Positions 1-11,480 of a stretch of DNA of 64,000 nucleotides are shown in pieces. Each line of letters begins with the position of its first letter. Positions within the stretch are counted from its first letter, which is position 1. The DNA is from Locusta migratoria. Taxonomy: Eukaryota; Arthropoda; Insecta; Orthoptera; Acrididae. Made by a program: the position numbers and the translations under genes. Below the pieces are notes generated by a model. The model was not told the origin of the DNA. It saw only the letters and a list, made by a program, of their open reading frames with translations, and ran no database searches. The stretch is taken from assembly GCA_026315105.1 (NCBI GenBank), contig CM048755.1, positions 210,478,333 through 210,542,332 of the forward strand, in the 5' to 3' direction.

Positions 1-690
1 GTTTATTTGAAATACTGCTACATTCAAAGATCAACAATAGGCCTACTGAATTTATCTTTCCTTCATTGTATTAATTCAGATGTGTTGCATTGGTACAGTG
101 GCTGAAACTATAAAAGAGTAGACTTAGCTTCTACAAAAAAATTTGTTTTTTTTACTTTTATTAGTGCATAATTTTGTCCCAAGTGGCCTATTTATCTTTG
201 AGTCTGCAAAGTGTGCCTAGTGCTGCTTATGTTTGATGGAAAAACTTAGTTGTCGCGGCTCCTGGAGCCATTTTCCTGAACTTCCATTTGCTTTGCACTC
301 AATTCTAGGCTGCAGGCAGAATTGTAGATCCTGAAAATGGGGGGGAAAAAGTGTGGCTTAGATATGAGTAAATGTGATACCCATTCTACCTGAGGATCTA
401 AATTCACGTGTTTCATTCACCAGTGTCACTTGCCATTTCAGTTATTTTAATAAATTTTCATAAACGATCAACCACTTCAATCGGATGCTTTTTGGATTAT
501 TTTAATCATGATCAATGCAGTGTCTGCCGTTTAAGGCAAGGGATCCATTTTAATCCTTTTAATTTATGTACTATATTAACAGTGAGATAGGTATGCGAGT
601 ATATGAACAATGTCTCTAGTAACAGAAATTGTGTATTATTTACAAATACAGTAATCTGAGGTGGGCAAGTATGTAATGTGCCATTGTTAA
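1..690. other. AT-rich stretch without a recognisable gene
   Basis: Only short, low-complexity open frames occur here and none resembles a known protein. The second half of the F-box of the minus-strand FBXO30-like gene would be expected downstream of position 6407 on the minus strand. I could not find it here, so this stretch is probably still intron. Confidence 0.5.
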
Positions 691-1183
691 GGCCAGTATT
701 ACACTATCAAATTATTTGACAAAGACTTGGACAAAAAAATTGAATAAATTTTGGTCCTATTCTTTGACAAAGATATTGGATAATGCTAATGGAGGTATTA
801 CACTATCATCCAGTATATTGTCAAAGTTGCTTCAAAATGGCATTGTCATGCTCAGCTGTTGCTTAAACTACAGATTCATTGTCTGCATTTAGAATATGGT
901 AACAGGAAAGTCTGAGGCAAACAGTGTACACATATAAAAGTGTAAATTGGAAAAGGAAGTTTCATTAAATACAGTTTTAAATGGAAAATGTCAGGGAAAA
1001 TCTGACAAGGAGACCACATGGGTATCAGATTTTAGAATTTTTTTGATATTTATGGAACGTGTTCAGAACTCAAATAATCAGCCAAAGCCATTTGACGTAA
1101 CTCTCAAAAATCCTCGACAAAATAGACTTTGAAGTTTTGCAAGTACACTCAAGTGCCAATAATTAAAACAGTTGCATCATCTG

Positions 1184-1252
1184 TCGGTGTAGCTCAGGTG
1201 ATAGCGTTCTGGCATCACAACCATAGAGTCGGTGGTTCGAATACCGCTGTGA
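1184..1252 (+). repeat. tRNA-like sequence in left arm
   Basis: The sequence carries a box A-like GTGTAGCTCAGG and a box B-like GGTTCGAATACC at tRNA spacing. It lies in the inner end of the left arm of the 691-3931 element and has an inverted copy at 1701-1772. It lacks a convincing acceptor stem, so it is a tRNA-derived repeat and not a functional tRNA gene. Confidence 0.5.
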
Positions 1253-1700
1253 CATGAATGGTATTCCTTTTCAGATTCAGTTATATAAAACATTTTTGGA
1301 TCTCTAATTCCACATGTGGAGTTTTTGTTTATGTGCATGTAAATGAACTGAACACCTTGTCGTCACCTAAAACGACAGTTGAGTAGGTAAGCTGCTTGGT
1401 AAGCCATTAGTAGTTATGGAGATGACTTTCCAAAAACAGTGTTGTAGCTGTTCAAAAACTGAACAGTTGAACAGTTGACTATCCTCGTCAACTAATAGTG
1501 CAGCCAATACTGTAAAAATGTAACTTAAGTTTTTTCGATTGAAACTATCATATTAAGGACCTTTTATAAAATATAGAAAATTATGAATAAACAAAAAAGT
1601 GAAAGTTTTTCTATAAAAATTACCATTAGATATTAAAATTATGTAAGTATTTGAACGCAATGAAGAAAAATAAAAATAAAATAAAAAAAAATAAAAAAAA

Positions 1701-1772
1701 CGGTTACATCAGAATTTGAACCGTCAACTCTATGGTTATGAGGACAGTACTCTACCACCTGAGCTACACCAA
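1701..1772 (-). repeat. tRNA-like sequence in right arm
   Basis: This is the inverted partner of 1184-1252. On the minus strand it has GGTGTAGCTCAGGTGGTAGA, a CAT in the anticodon position and GGTTCAAATTC as a box B. It is diverged from the left copy. It fits a tRNA-Met-like ancestor, but it is part of the inverted arm of a transposon. Confidence 0.45.
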
Positions 1773-2133
1773 AAGCTGCTGCAGTTGTTATAATTATTGG
1801 TACGTACGCATACAGTAAAACCTCATTTTTACATTCTCGGTTTTTAGGTTTTCCCGCCATTTACACCATTTTTTGTCGGTCCCGTCAAATTTCCTATGTT
1901 TACAATGTTAATTCGCCCTCGTTTTTGCATTAACATATTTACGCTTTTCCCGCGTTTTACACTTTTTGAAAGCATGTTCGACTGAAGAAAAATGACAATG
2001 TACATAAATTGACACTAGCATGGCTATCCCCTAAAAGTATAGTGCTTAAAAATTATTCGCATTCGAGTTTCTTGACACTTTGCATTTATTCAAACATATA
2101 TTTCGCGTTTTGTTGTCGACTTAAAGACGCGCC

Positions 2134-2332
2134 GATTTGTGGCAATGTAGTTCTTCTTTTCACCAGCTTCTTTGGCAGAGCGCCTGGCATGTACTCAGAC
2201 AAACAGAACGGTTTGTCAACGAGAGAATAACGCTGATTTGTGGCGGTGTAGTTCGTCTTTCTGCTAGCTTCTTTGCCAAAATCGGCTGGCGTGTACTCAA
2301 ACAATCAGAACCAGTTGCTTTGTTGAAGTGAG
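2134..2332. repeat. Tandem duplication, two units of about 100 bp
   Basis: Two diverged copies start at 2134 and 2235 with GATTTGTGGC followed by a related GTAGTTC..CTTTC..GCTTCTTTG series, and each runs to a GTACTCA.ACAA.CAGAAC block. They lie within the nested pogo-like element and have no coding potential of note. Confidence 0.7.
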
Positions 2333-2688
2333 AATAAATAGTTGCGTTGTTTTTGTGCTACATATTTCTGATTAATAAAGAACTTTATCTGTCAACGTCA
2401 AAAAAGCGATAATAGTGAGAGATGCCGATCCTATGCAAACGTCACAAAATACTTATGCATATGTTTGTACTTGAGAACACGAATAAATTCTCTAATATTG
2501 TCGTGTGAAACATTGAAAAATACAAAAAGAACGGAACTGTAGGAGTTTTACTATGTAAATAATTAATTCTGGTAAAAGGCAGTAATTTTGAAGATGTGTT
2601 ACATAGCCTGGCAGCGGTGTCCAAACGATATCTATCGAAGCGGTTCAGGTAATTTTGAAGATGTGTTATAGCGCAGGAATGGCGTCTT

Positions 2689-2885
2689 CGATTATAATGA
2701 ATGAAATTACGTAAAAAATTTCTACTTCCCATAAAATTACCAGTTCTGCCTGGCGCTTAAAATAGCGGCGTCCTTGATTATAATGAATGAAATTACGACA
2801 AAAATTTCTACTTCCCATAAAATTACGTCAAAAATTTCTACTTCCCATAAAATTACCAGTTTTGCCTGGCGCTTAAAATAGTAAA
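2689..2885. repeat. Complex tandem repeat, AAATTTCTACTTCCCATAAA units
   Basis: The block AAATTTCTACTTCCCATAAA occurs three times in under 200 bp. A longer unit ending TGCCTGGCGCTTAAAATAG occurs twice. This is a local slippage or duplication product inside the pogo-like element. Confidence 0.75.
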
Positions 2886-3970
2886 AATTTGGATAACCTT
2901 TATTGTATAATCAACTCCCTGGCGAGTATTTAGATGTCTATTATGTACATATATCACACACAAACTACGAAAATGCGAGGCTGATCCAGTAAGCATATTT
3001 TACCATTTAAAACACTATTTCCTGCATTTTACACCATTTCACTGAAGTCTCCTGAAAAGCGTAAAAATGAGGTTCTACTGTACTTCCAAAACTATAAAGT
3101 CGATTTTGTCAAGAATTTTTGAGAGTTGCATCAAATGGCTTTGGCTGATTGTTATTTAAGTTCTGAACTTCACATACCATAAATATAAATAAATTCTAAA
3201 ATCTGAAACCCATGTGGTCTCCTTGTGAGTTGTTTATGATGTTATTAACAATGCAAACGAGAAAACATAGCTAATAAAGTAAATAGGCTCTATTTATTAC
3301 TCTTACAAAAGTTTTTTGATGTGTTCATAGGTACATATTTTAGTTTGCAAACAGATGATGTTTTTAAGGTTGTTTCACTTCCCAGCACTTAGCACAATAA
3401 GTTGACAAAATGAAGTTGACATTACAAAGTGTTCTTTGCACAAAAATAAGATTTGGGGTGTTATTTCTTCAATTCCAATAGTATATTATGACTTTTTACA
3501 CCATGGATTGTAGCTCATAATCTCACTCTCGCCGCAGGGTATTGGAATAAGTGAACTGACGTGATGGACAGTGTGAATTGGCTTTGTCGCATGTTATACA
3601 ATGCCCCATTTGATTTAAACATTCCTATCAAATTTGTTGTTGCTGGAACACATTGCATAAAATTGCTACTAGTAGCCATGTTTATGAATACAAAGGCTAT
3701 GTCAAGCCTTAGCCTCATTATTTGGAGCTAAAAAACAGCTGTAGTGGCATGGAGGCTGTACTATTAATAGCGCTCCGAGCAGCCACATTTCTCACTGCAG
3801 GAAACAAGACGAGCGATTTCTATGAATGAATCTAAGCCAAGGCCTTAGATTTCATTAAATATTGGACGACATTCCCATTACACTATTTCCAATATCTATT
3901 TGTCCAATAATTATATAGTGTAATACTGGCCTAAATAAATTTATAAAATTGTAACAGACAATTTTTTATT

Positions 3971-4098
3971 TCCAGAATGAAACTTTCACTCTGCAGCAGA
4001 GTGTGCGCTGATATGAAACTTCCTGGCAGATTAAAATTGTTTGCCGGAACCGGGACTCGAACCTGGGACCTTTGCCTTTTGCGGGCAAGCGCACTACT
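3971..4098. repeat. Truncated tRNA-derived SINE-like repeat
   Basis: It begins TCCAGAATGAAACTTTCACT and runs to a reversed tRNA-like segment, CCGGGACTCGAACCTGGGAC. The latter contains a box B on the minus strand. It is cut off just after the tRNA-like part. The pattern is typical of high-copy tRNA-related repeats in arthropod genomes. Confidence 0.55.
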
Positions 4099-4194
4099 TT
4101 TTTATTTGTTAAACTGAAAAAAAATGTGTTTAATGTGGCTGTGTTCTTTAATAATTTAGGAGAAGTAAAGACAAAATTTGAAATACATCCACAT

Positions 4195-5575
4195 AATGAT
4201 AAAGGTTTACAGGCCTTCTAAAACAAGAGACTGAAATGGAGAAGAGACAACTAGGCAAAATGGTAACTGCTAAACGAGGTGGTTTGGTAACAGTAACAGC
4301 AAGAAGTATCAGCTAATGAAGTATCAGCTACAGGAAAAGAGGTGTCACTTTTCTTAACTTTTCTTCAGAAAAATGTTTGAGATCACATGCTCAAAGGTGC
4401 CCTACATGGAAGTGATGGAAGACTCAACCCAAGTGGCTGAATTGCAGGTGAAATTTTCCTATTTGTGTTAAAGCATTTTGCAAAACTTAAACATCCAACA
4501 AAAGATGAACCAAAATTAAAAATTCTGGACAATCTTGAATCACATTGCAGTACCAATTCTTTGAACTATGCTGAAGCTAATGGTGTAACTTTGTTAGTGC
4601 TTCCTCTTCACTGCAGTCACCAATAGATTGAACTGTATTTGGGTCTCTGAATGCTAAATTTAACAGTGTGTACTCTTATTTCATGTGCAATTTCACAAAA
4701 ACACATGTTAGTGTGGCAAGAAATTCCATATATGTTATTGCAGGTATAGTAGTAGTAGTAGTAGTAGTAGTAGTTGTTGTTGTTTATCCCTTGGCTTTTA
4801 CTGTCTCCATCATTTTCAAAGGTTTTTCTGACAGAGATATTGAAAGTTTCAACTCTAACATATTTACGAACCAAGATTTTTTTTAGCATTGCGTATGATG
4901 GACAGTCTTCTACAAATCCAGCAACAAACCAGCATATGACCTACTTGGAGAAGATGCAAGCACACTTGCAGGTGACAATGAAAATAATCTTTGGCATTAA
5001 TCAGAGCAGAAAATAGACATTACTCATTAGAGTAGATTTGACCATATCCTAAATTTGGTGCAAAGAAGACCACAATAAGTAAAAAGAAAGGAAAATCAAC
5101 TTTCCTTACCAGCACAACAGTGAAACAGAAGTTAGAGGAAGTAGCAGAAAAGTGTAGAATAAAGCAGTTGCTAAAGAAATGTAAATTAATCGAAGTAAAG
5201 CCTTTCGTCAAATGCCAAACTTTGGATGAGAACAGCAGCAACTCTAAAAGATTCTGATCATGTCAAGAATGCCGATTCCTCTGATGCTGACTTGTACTCA
5301 AGTGGTGATAAAAATACTCAAAATATAAAGAAAGGGGATATCATTGTAGCACAGGTAAAGGGTTTTAAAAGTAGTCCTAATTATGTTGCTCAAGTCATTA
5401 AAATGTACAATGATGGCAGCAAAGTCAAATTTTGTGTGTGTCATTTCTACTAACAAATTTAAAACAGCAGAAGAAGATTATATCTTTATTGCTTCAAATG
5501 AGGTAATAGCCAAACTAAGAACTCCTATCCATGACACTATGACTTGCTATGGAAAACTCAGAGTACACTAGCTTT
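4195..5575 (+). pseudogene. Relic of pogo/Tigger-type DDE transposase
   Basis: Read in shifting frames, about 4480-4620 gives HPTKDEPKLKILDNLESHCS then a GVTLLVLPLHCSH block. These match the second catalytic Asp region (LDNHESH) and the following FPPHCSH block of Tigger/jerky DDE transposases. At 5226-5571 a C-terminal tail appears, with KKGDIIVAQVKGF, NYVAQVIKMYND and DYIFIASNEVIAKL. This resembles the tail found after the DDE domain in many insect Tigger proteins. Frames are broken by stops, a frameshift near 5440 and a microsatellite at 4745-4784. The N-terminal CENP-B-like DNA-binding part is not recognisable. It may relate to the TIR-only element at 1813-3080, but that is a guess. Confidence 0.6.
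4745..4784. repeat. (TAG)n then (TTG)n microsatellite
   Basis: About ten TAG units are followed by four TTG units. The tract interrupts the Tigger transposase relic. Confidence 0.9.
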
Positions 5576-5865
5576 GTTATTTTCCCCTCCTTAAGATACT
5601 CATCAATGTGTGTTTACATTTTTACCAATGTTGTTGAAATATTTTTTTTTACAGTTAGGGTAAAATAAGGCATGTATTTAACTGAGAGGTCCAGTTAACT
5701 CTGACACATGGTCTATGTGACTCAGCCACGGGGTTAACTGAACCCAAAGTAGCACTAAAGTGTTTTCTGTTTAAATATCAATAATAATTCGATTGCATGA
5801 GGCATAAATTGTCTCATTATACCAAAAGTATTGAACATAAGGAAAGTCTATGTTGTTGCCTTACC

Positions 5866-5947
5866 TGAATGTTGTGTTATCTGAGCGGTATAAACTATCT
5901 GCCTAGTAAGCAGGAGTCCTGGGTCCAAATCCCAGCCACAGCACAAA
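5866..5947 (+). repeat. tRNA-like element
   Basis: The sequence has TTATCTGAGCGGTATAAACT as a weak box A region and TCCTGGGTCCAAATCCCAG as a clear T-arm with box B. A poly-C tract follows at about 5994-6004. No intact acceptor stem is seen. A tRNA-derived SINE fragment is more likely than a tRNA gene. Confidence 0.4.
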
Positions 5948-6406
5948 TTTTAGTTCAACACCTCTCCTTATATTCAATACCTTTTGTTTTCTCCCCCCCC
6001 CCCCTCAATTGTGACAGGTTTGTGAATAAAAATTTTACAGAAACCTATTTTTAAATGACATTTCAAGAAAAGAAAAACAGAGGTCCAGGTACTCCAACCA
6101 TTCCTAATAATAATAGTAATAAATTTGTTAAAATTAGTAAAATTTTTGAAATGATTCTGCCTCTTTTTCCACAACACAACTGGGTAGAAACAATTATGCT
6201 TCTATCTAATACAGTTTAAAGAATTTAACAACACTAATTAACAAGAACATACCACAAATAAATTTTATGCAAATACTGTAACATGACATACACTACGAAA
6301 CAGTTACAGAAAGTTCCTTGAACTTACAGTAAATGAGTCTACTGTTATTTGTGCAATAAATGTAAATGTTATTTATAAGTATTGGTAACACAAAAGTTCA
6401 TTTTAC
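5948..6406. other. Intron downstream of FBXO30-like exon
   Basis: AT-rich sequence with no coding signal. It follows the splice donor of the exon at 6407-6995 on the minus strand. Confidence 0.5.
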
Positions 6407-6995
6407 CTGAAGGAGTCTAAGTACACACATATTTGACTTAGTAACTCAAATGGCAATTCAGCCAAATGCAAATGCTGATGCACAGATTCTTCAATGTTGC
6501 TAGCAGCCTCCTTAAATCCAAAACTTTCGAGCTCTTCACTGTGAACCACAGATGCTCCCAACTTACATGGGTGCAATCTCTTAATACTGTATCTGCAGCC
6601 ATACTGTGCTAAAGGGCAACGATATTCCACCCATCCATCCAATCCACCTTGAATATCACAGTGCACATTCTTATAATGCCAACCGTAATCATCTCGCCTG
6701 AACTCTTGAGCACATAAGAAAGTGTATATGTCCATTGGTTTGCTCTGACTTCTTGGGAGTCTGTCAATGGTGAGACTTAATGAAAATGACAAAGGCAGAA
6801 TTACTGAAGAAAATTCATCAGCATTACTGTGCTTCTCCCAAGTTTCTGGCTTGGTATTACTTGATAATGATGTACTAGAAATAGGTGTCTCACTTGAAAG
6901 AAAATTATAAACTTTTTTATTTATGGGAGGACAACGTTGCTCTTGGTCAGATTCAAATTCTGTAACATCATCATTGCTGCTGGCGTTCACCTGGC
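6407..6995 (-). CDS. FBXO30: FBXO30/FBXO40-like F-box protein, C-terminal conserved exon
   Basis: This is the fourth recognised coding exon of the minus-strand gene, about 196 codons. It is bounded by an acceptor TTTTTTAG just above 6995 and a donor TTCAG|GTAAAA just below 6407. It enters in phase 1, matching the donors of the upstream exons. The first third is acidic and Ser-rich and poorly conserved. The second part has MDIYTFLCAQEFRRDDYGWH, KNVHCDIQGGLDGWVEYRCP and YGCRYSIKRLHP, the conserved block that precedes the F-box in FBXO30/FBXO40. The exon ends inside the F-box (LPFELLSQICVYLDSF), so the rest is on another exon, not found in this window. Family members act as SCF ubiquitin-ligase substrate adaptors. 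Family assignment is strong; choice between FBXO30 and FBXO40 is by general resemblance. Confidence 0.9.
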
Positions 6996-8297
6996 CTAAA
7001 AAATAAACAACAAAAATAGTGTTGTGTGAAACACAAATAATAGGGAACTTATTAGTATCAAGCTACATCTTTAAACTATGTCCATACAGAAAAGAGGTAA
7101 CTGTATGACAAAATGGACATCAGCCAATTACTGTAGAAACCACAATTCACCTCAACTTTGAAAAACCTCCAAGCTAAAACAATGAACAAAAAATACAAAA
7201 CTATTTATACCCAGAAACTGCTTGTGTAGTTGCCTGAAAGCTTAATATTTTAGCAGTATTTTTCATTGTGCCTGCCTACAACTCAACACCACCTCTACGT
7301 AATGAGTAGCAATCTACCTTTATAACATTGTTGTTATTCCACCAAAGACACTATTTCTTCACTATTACATTTGTAGATGTAGAAGCCTGTATTTCTCCCA
7401 TTTTAGAATTCTATAGGGGCTCATACTTCTGTCACCATTCAAAATTAACACCCAACAATAAAGCTTGTGGATTTAACATAGCTCTAATTTAAATTTAAAT
7501 ATGTAATCACTTAAAAGATACCATGACAGAACTTCTTAAAGTTTTTCTTTGTGTGCTTGCTTGCTTGCTCGGTGTGTGTCGTCTTTCCTGTTTACTCATT
7601 GAAAACCAAGGTTTTAAATATCTTTGCACATTGCTTCCTCACTGCAGTTTTGCCTTGAAAATGGCAGGGTGGTCTCCTGCCAAAATATAGGCCGACATAG
7701 AATTTTATACCTGGCTGCATACCCATAAGTTTTTTTGAAGTTGTTATTCCCCAGGAGAAATTAAAGAATCATATCACCCTATGTTTGCTGCACATCTTTT
7801 TTGCAATAATTGCAGACCTCCTTATTTATCTACAACTTTTACACTATTACCTGCATACCACAGCAGAAAAACTTGATCTCACTGAAATAAAACCCAATCT
7901 ATCCCATCCCCATAACACTGCCTTCTTTTCTAAATCATCCAACTCTGGAAAATTTCCCTCTAAACCTAAGTGAAATAAAATCTGTTCCAAAGTTCAAAAG
8001 ACAGCTAATGATGCACCTTCTATCACAATAGCCAACTCTTCCATATACAAGTCCACCATCATCAATTCCTCTTCCCCCAAATTTTTTTGTTTCCCTTTGT
8101 CAGCAAAGATCTTTGTTACTAAAAACTATTGTCACTGTCATTTTAATCATTCCTTCTCTCTTTAATCTTTTTGCAACAGATTGTTCTAAACATGGTTTCA
8201 GATGTGCTAAATATATGCATATTCCTTGTAAGACCATTATTATTATTATTGTTATGATGAATTCTAGTAATGTTTCCCGTATGTGCTGTTCCTGGTC
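6996..8297. other. Intron sequence, no gene seen
   Basis: AT-rich intron between exons of the FBXO30-like gene. The part from about 7750 may be 3' untranslated sequence of the LINE whose terminus is at 8298-8362, but it has no coding signal. Confidence 0.45.
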
Positions 8298-8362
8298 AGC
8301 TGTAAGAGAGGGCCTTAAGGCCCTAATCTGGCCAGGCTAAATAAGCAAATAAATAAAATAAA
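8298..8362 (+). repeat. LINE 3' terminus with AAATA-type tail
   Basis: GAGGGCCTTAAGGCCCTAAT forms a hairpin and is followed by CTGGCCAGGCTAAATAAGCA and a (AAATA)n tail. This is the layout of a 5'-truncated non-LTR retrotransposon 3' end. Confidence 0.5.
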
Positions 8363-8499
8363 GTACTTTTATTGCAATTTTGTTTAATCCTATTCATATT
8401 TTTCCAAATATTCCAAAAAACACTTTTCAGTGCTTCACCCTGTAAAGTGATCACAAGTCTCATACATTTCTCAAAACATGCAAATTAAGATATTCCAGA

Positions 8500-9890
8500 C
8501 TACAGAGGTGGGCACTTTATCTGAGCAATTTGATCTTGAAATGAAACATATAAAAGGGAAGGACAATCTAGTAGCCAATGGTCTATCAAGAAGTGGAGAA
8601 CTGCATCAGGAAGTGGAAATTCTGTTGGCAGAGGTAGATTAAGTACATATGTTTGGTTTACATTAAATTAAAAGGGAAATTGCCTTAAGCAAAATATTTA
8701 AGAACTAAAGGAGAGAGCAGAAGGCTGATGATGAATTAAAATTAATGAAGAGCTATTTAGGAGATCCCAGATATTCAAAAGTTGCAAAGTATTATTGCCT
8801 GCATAAAGGGTTTTTGTTTCAGAGGAGGAAAGTAGGATCAGCAGAGTGGAAGTTGAGTTTTCAACCCAGCATGTAGATTTGTTAATAGAATATACTCTTT
8901 CAAGGTATGGAAAATTATGGTACAAAGAAGTGCATAGCTAAATTAAGTGAAAAGGTTATTTTTGAAAACATGCACCAGACAGTAATGAAAAATCTAGCTT
9001 CTTACGTTGTATGTCAGAAAGTTCACACAGTAAATAAAATTGTACAAGGTGATGTGCACCCAGTAGAAGCAAATGAACCCCTAGAGTTATTGGCAGTTGA
9101 TCTTTAAGGCCCTCTTCTAACTTCAAAAACTGAGTTTACCCAGATTGTTGTAGTGGTTGATGGCTTTAATAAATATGTAAAGCTCTATCACATAAAGCTG
9201 GCTAAAGCAAAAACTCTGGTAAGCAAACTGGAAAAGGACTATTTCATACATGTTGGCAAGCCCAAAAGTATCTTACTGGATAATGGTCCACAGTTAGTGT
9301 CAGACAGTATTAGTGAATGTCCAACAAAAGCAGGCATTAAACATAGAAAAATATCAGCATGTTTACGACAAGGAAATGAGTGAAATTATGATGTGTGAAC
9401 TGAATCATCCATGAAGAACATATTGGGCTCTAAAGCATTCTTGGGCAGATCACTAAGTATTTTCAGGAAATTATTAACAACCTCAGGCATGATGCAACTG
9501 GTTTTGCTCCCTGTGAACAAATGTTTAATCAAGAACCTTATAATAAGATTGAAAGTATAGTGCATTTTCCTGTTTTGGCAAGTATATCCCTGCACGAGAA
9601 GAAAAGAGTGGGCAGGTCAAATATTCACAAAAGAGCTTTAGACAGAAAAAGGCGCCATGATGGAAAAGCTTCCCCTATTAGCTTTAGAATTCGTAACCTT
9701 GTGTTAGTAAAAACCAGGGCAAAGTCAAAGAAAATGTCTAGTGAGACAAAAAAAATTGTGCATGTCCATCAGGGACCATACCGAATATTAGGTAAGTCAT
9801 ATGCAAATGCATACCAGCCTGAGTACCCTAAAAAGAAAGTATTGGATCTCAGGAATATCACTGATCTAAAAACAATTTGTAGATAGTAGT
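8500..9890 (+). pseudogene. Ty3/gypsy-type pol relic: end of RNase H plus integrase
   Basis: At 8541-8600 the frame reads KHIKGKDNLVANGLSR, the hallmark end of the RNase H domain in Ty3/gypsy pol. A degenerate zinc-binding region follows near 8900-9050. The integrase core has AVDL (first Asp, about 9097), then VVVVDGFNKYVKLY, and LLDNGPQLVSD (second Asp, about 9280). The C-terminal region (9521-9886) has RIRNLVLVKTRAKSKKMS and HQGPYRILGKSY, as in the chromatin- or DNA-binding end of gypsy integrases. There is an in-frame stop near 9106, frame changes near 9383-9520, and the Glu block is unclear. Gag, protease and RT are absent and no LTRs were recognised, so this is a dead, truncated copy inside the intron. 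Confidence 0.75.
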
Positions 9891-10739
9891 GATCAGAGCA
9901 GTGGGTCTCAGGAACATCACATCTGTACAGAACCTATGTAGACACAGTCTGGCATACTGTGCAGACCCAGCTATTGGAAAATTTCTTCAATTTCAAGTTT
10001 TATGCTTCTTTTCATGTCCTGTCCCAGTAAGTAAGGAATATATGGCTTCGTATCTGTAAATATGCTATTAGTTTTTAATTCTTTTTAATGTAAGAAATAT
10101 CTATAGAAATATCAATTTTGATTATGTATGAGTAGTGGCTTTACAACCAGATGAGGGTTTGTGGCAGCAAATGAAGTATATGGAATTATGTGAACTCAGG
10201 TTAAGCATATAGTAACAAGAATAAAAATGTTTTCAGAACCAACATAAAGATTAGTAGAGAAACAAGGACTGAAATATCTGGAGTTGTGTTGAAACTTGTC
10301 CTCCACTTTTGAGGCAAAAATTATTGACTGCAGCTCCTTGATAATTATGATAGTAAAACTAATTATTTGGCAGTTTGCGTGGAAGATGTAGCTAAACTGT
10401 TTAGAGTTCTTTTTAGATAGGAACAGTAATTTACTTGACAATTTAATACCTGGTGTGTGTGATGTTTTCTTTAAAGAACAAACAAATTTATTGAGAATTG
10501 TGTAAATTCATTTTTGTTTTAGTTCCCAAGTCATCTGAATTTAACAGAGATTAAGAACTTTCTATTTCAGTTTCAGTGAGCTGAAGTGTGGACTAGCTGA
10601 CTGAAGATTAAGAGCAGTATATTCACCAGCACTTTTTGGCTGCTCATAAAATTAACTTTCAAGCTCTAGAAAGGGCAATGGTAGATAAAAATCACACACA
10701 TTAACAGAAAATTAATTACAGAATCCAACGGTACAAAAG
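9891..10739. other. Intron, no gene seen
   Basis: Immediately downstream of the gypsy relic. No LTR, polypurine tract or coding signal could be identified by eye. Confidence 0.4.
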
Positions 10740-11075
10740 AACATTACTGATAGGAAGAATAAACCAACCCGCTGTCCCACAGTGGGAACCCTTTTATGGG
10801 ATGACAAGATTCCAGATAAAGCAAAATAAGTGTTAAACAACAGCCACTTTGTACCAATATTGAACTACAGTATCCAAGTATGCACTGTTACAAAAGGTGT
10901 GCCAACAAGGCTCCAGTCATCGGAGCTGAAATTTCTAAGACCTAGCATCCAGAAGAGTAGGCTGAGTAAGATAAGGTATGAGGTGGTGAGGTTGAATCAG
11001 GACATCCTTTTTACAATGAATCACCACATCTACAGTAAAATGGTACAGGATCCTTCTCTTCATTCATTGTAAGCA
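10740..11075 (+). pseudogene. RTE-like LINE fragment, post-RT region
   Basis: The translated segment at 10830-11072 includes VCTVTKGVPTRLQSSELKFL, then a SRLSKIRYE block. This matches the region after the RT domain of insect RTE-like elements (form: ETWTVTKKD..RLQ..EMKFLR....R.DKIRNE). Both the 5' and 3' parts are missing. It has no intact start or end. Confidence 0.5.
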
Positions 11076-11089
11076 AAGATAAGGTCTTA

Positions 11090-11480
11090 AAAGAGTGATT
11101 GGTATGTTGAATTCCACTATTTTGTGCATACACTAGATGCTGCTTCTATTGTTTTACACTGCTTGTCTCTATAGGTCAATGTATTAAGAAGTTCTAAATC
11201 TACATGGGATATTGCAATCTTCTTATCATAGTGCATTTGTTCAGATGCCAGAATTACTTTTCTTGATATTTTACAGTATTCCTTTCATTTAGCCAAATAA
11301 TCAGCATTGGAGATATTCTTGGCTGACAGATACATTTTCCTTTTCGTCTTACAGGAAATCTTTATTCCTGCTGTAATCCATGGTTTTATGACAGGCTTCT
11401 GCTTAATTTCAGTTACTTTTAGAGAAAACAGTTTTCAGACATGCTACTAACATTATTAATGAATATGTTATATTTTTCAT
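11090..11480 (-). pseudogene. CR1-like LINE fragment, endonuclease-RT linker
   Basis: Minus-strand translation in broken frames gives KPVIKPWITAGIKISCKTKR, then ISNADYLAK and EYCKISRKVILAS. This is the linker between endonuclease and RT in CR1/jockey-like ORF2 proteins (form: KPWIT.GI..S...K). Several stops interrupt it. It is related to, but not identical with, the LINE at 17343-22125. Confidence 0.5.

Larger units (their letters stand above)
1813..3080. mobile_element. pogo/Tigger-like nested DNA element
   Basis: The ends are CAGTAAAACCTCATTTTTAC on the left and, reversed, CAGTAGAACCTCATTTTTAC on the right. This is the CAGTNGAACCTCG-type terminus of pogo/Tigger elements. TA flanks both sides (1811-1812, 3081-3082). 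Removing it rejoins the right arm of the surrounding 691-3931 element, so it inserted later. No transposase frame remains; the interior holds local tandem duplications. Confidence 0.65.
691..3931. mobile_element. PIF/Harbinger-like DNA element with long inverted arms
   Basis: The ends are inverted: the left end starts GGCCAGTATTACACTAT and the right end reads the same on the other strand. TAA flanks both sides (688-690 and 3932-3934), the 3-bp TWA target duplication typical of PIF/Harbinger elements. The inversion continues inward: left 1010-1150 matches 3090-3230 reversed, and left 1155-1255 matches 1701-1800 reversed. The arms are therefore several hundred bases long and the element is fold-back-like. 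A separate element (1813-3080) sits inside the right arm and splits it. No transposase gene is visible, so it is non-autonomous. The superfamily call rests on TSD and TIR only. Confidence 0.7.

Noticed and set aside
1184..1252. Possible tRNA gene
   Set aside because: Promoter-like boxes are present, but there is no pairing acceptor stem and an inverted copy lies 500 bp away; it is repeat-derived.
4668..4886. Poly-Val membrane-like protein
   Set aside because: It arises from the (TAG/TTG)n microsatellite within the Tigger relic.
5866..5947. Possible tRNA gene
   Set aside because: The T-arm is good, but the D-arm and acceptor stem do not fold.
8500..9890. Intact endogenous retrovirus
   Set aside because: No envelope gene, LTRs, gag or RT were seen and the pol frame has a stop and frame changes; it is only a gypsy-type relic.
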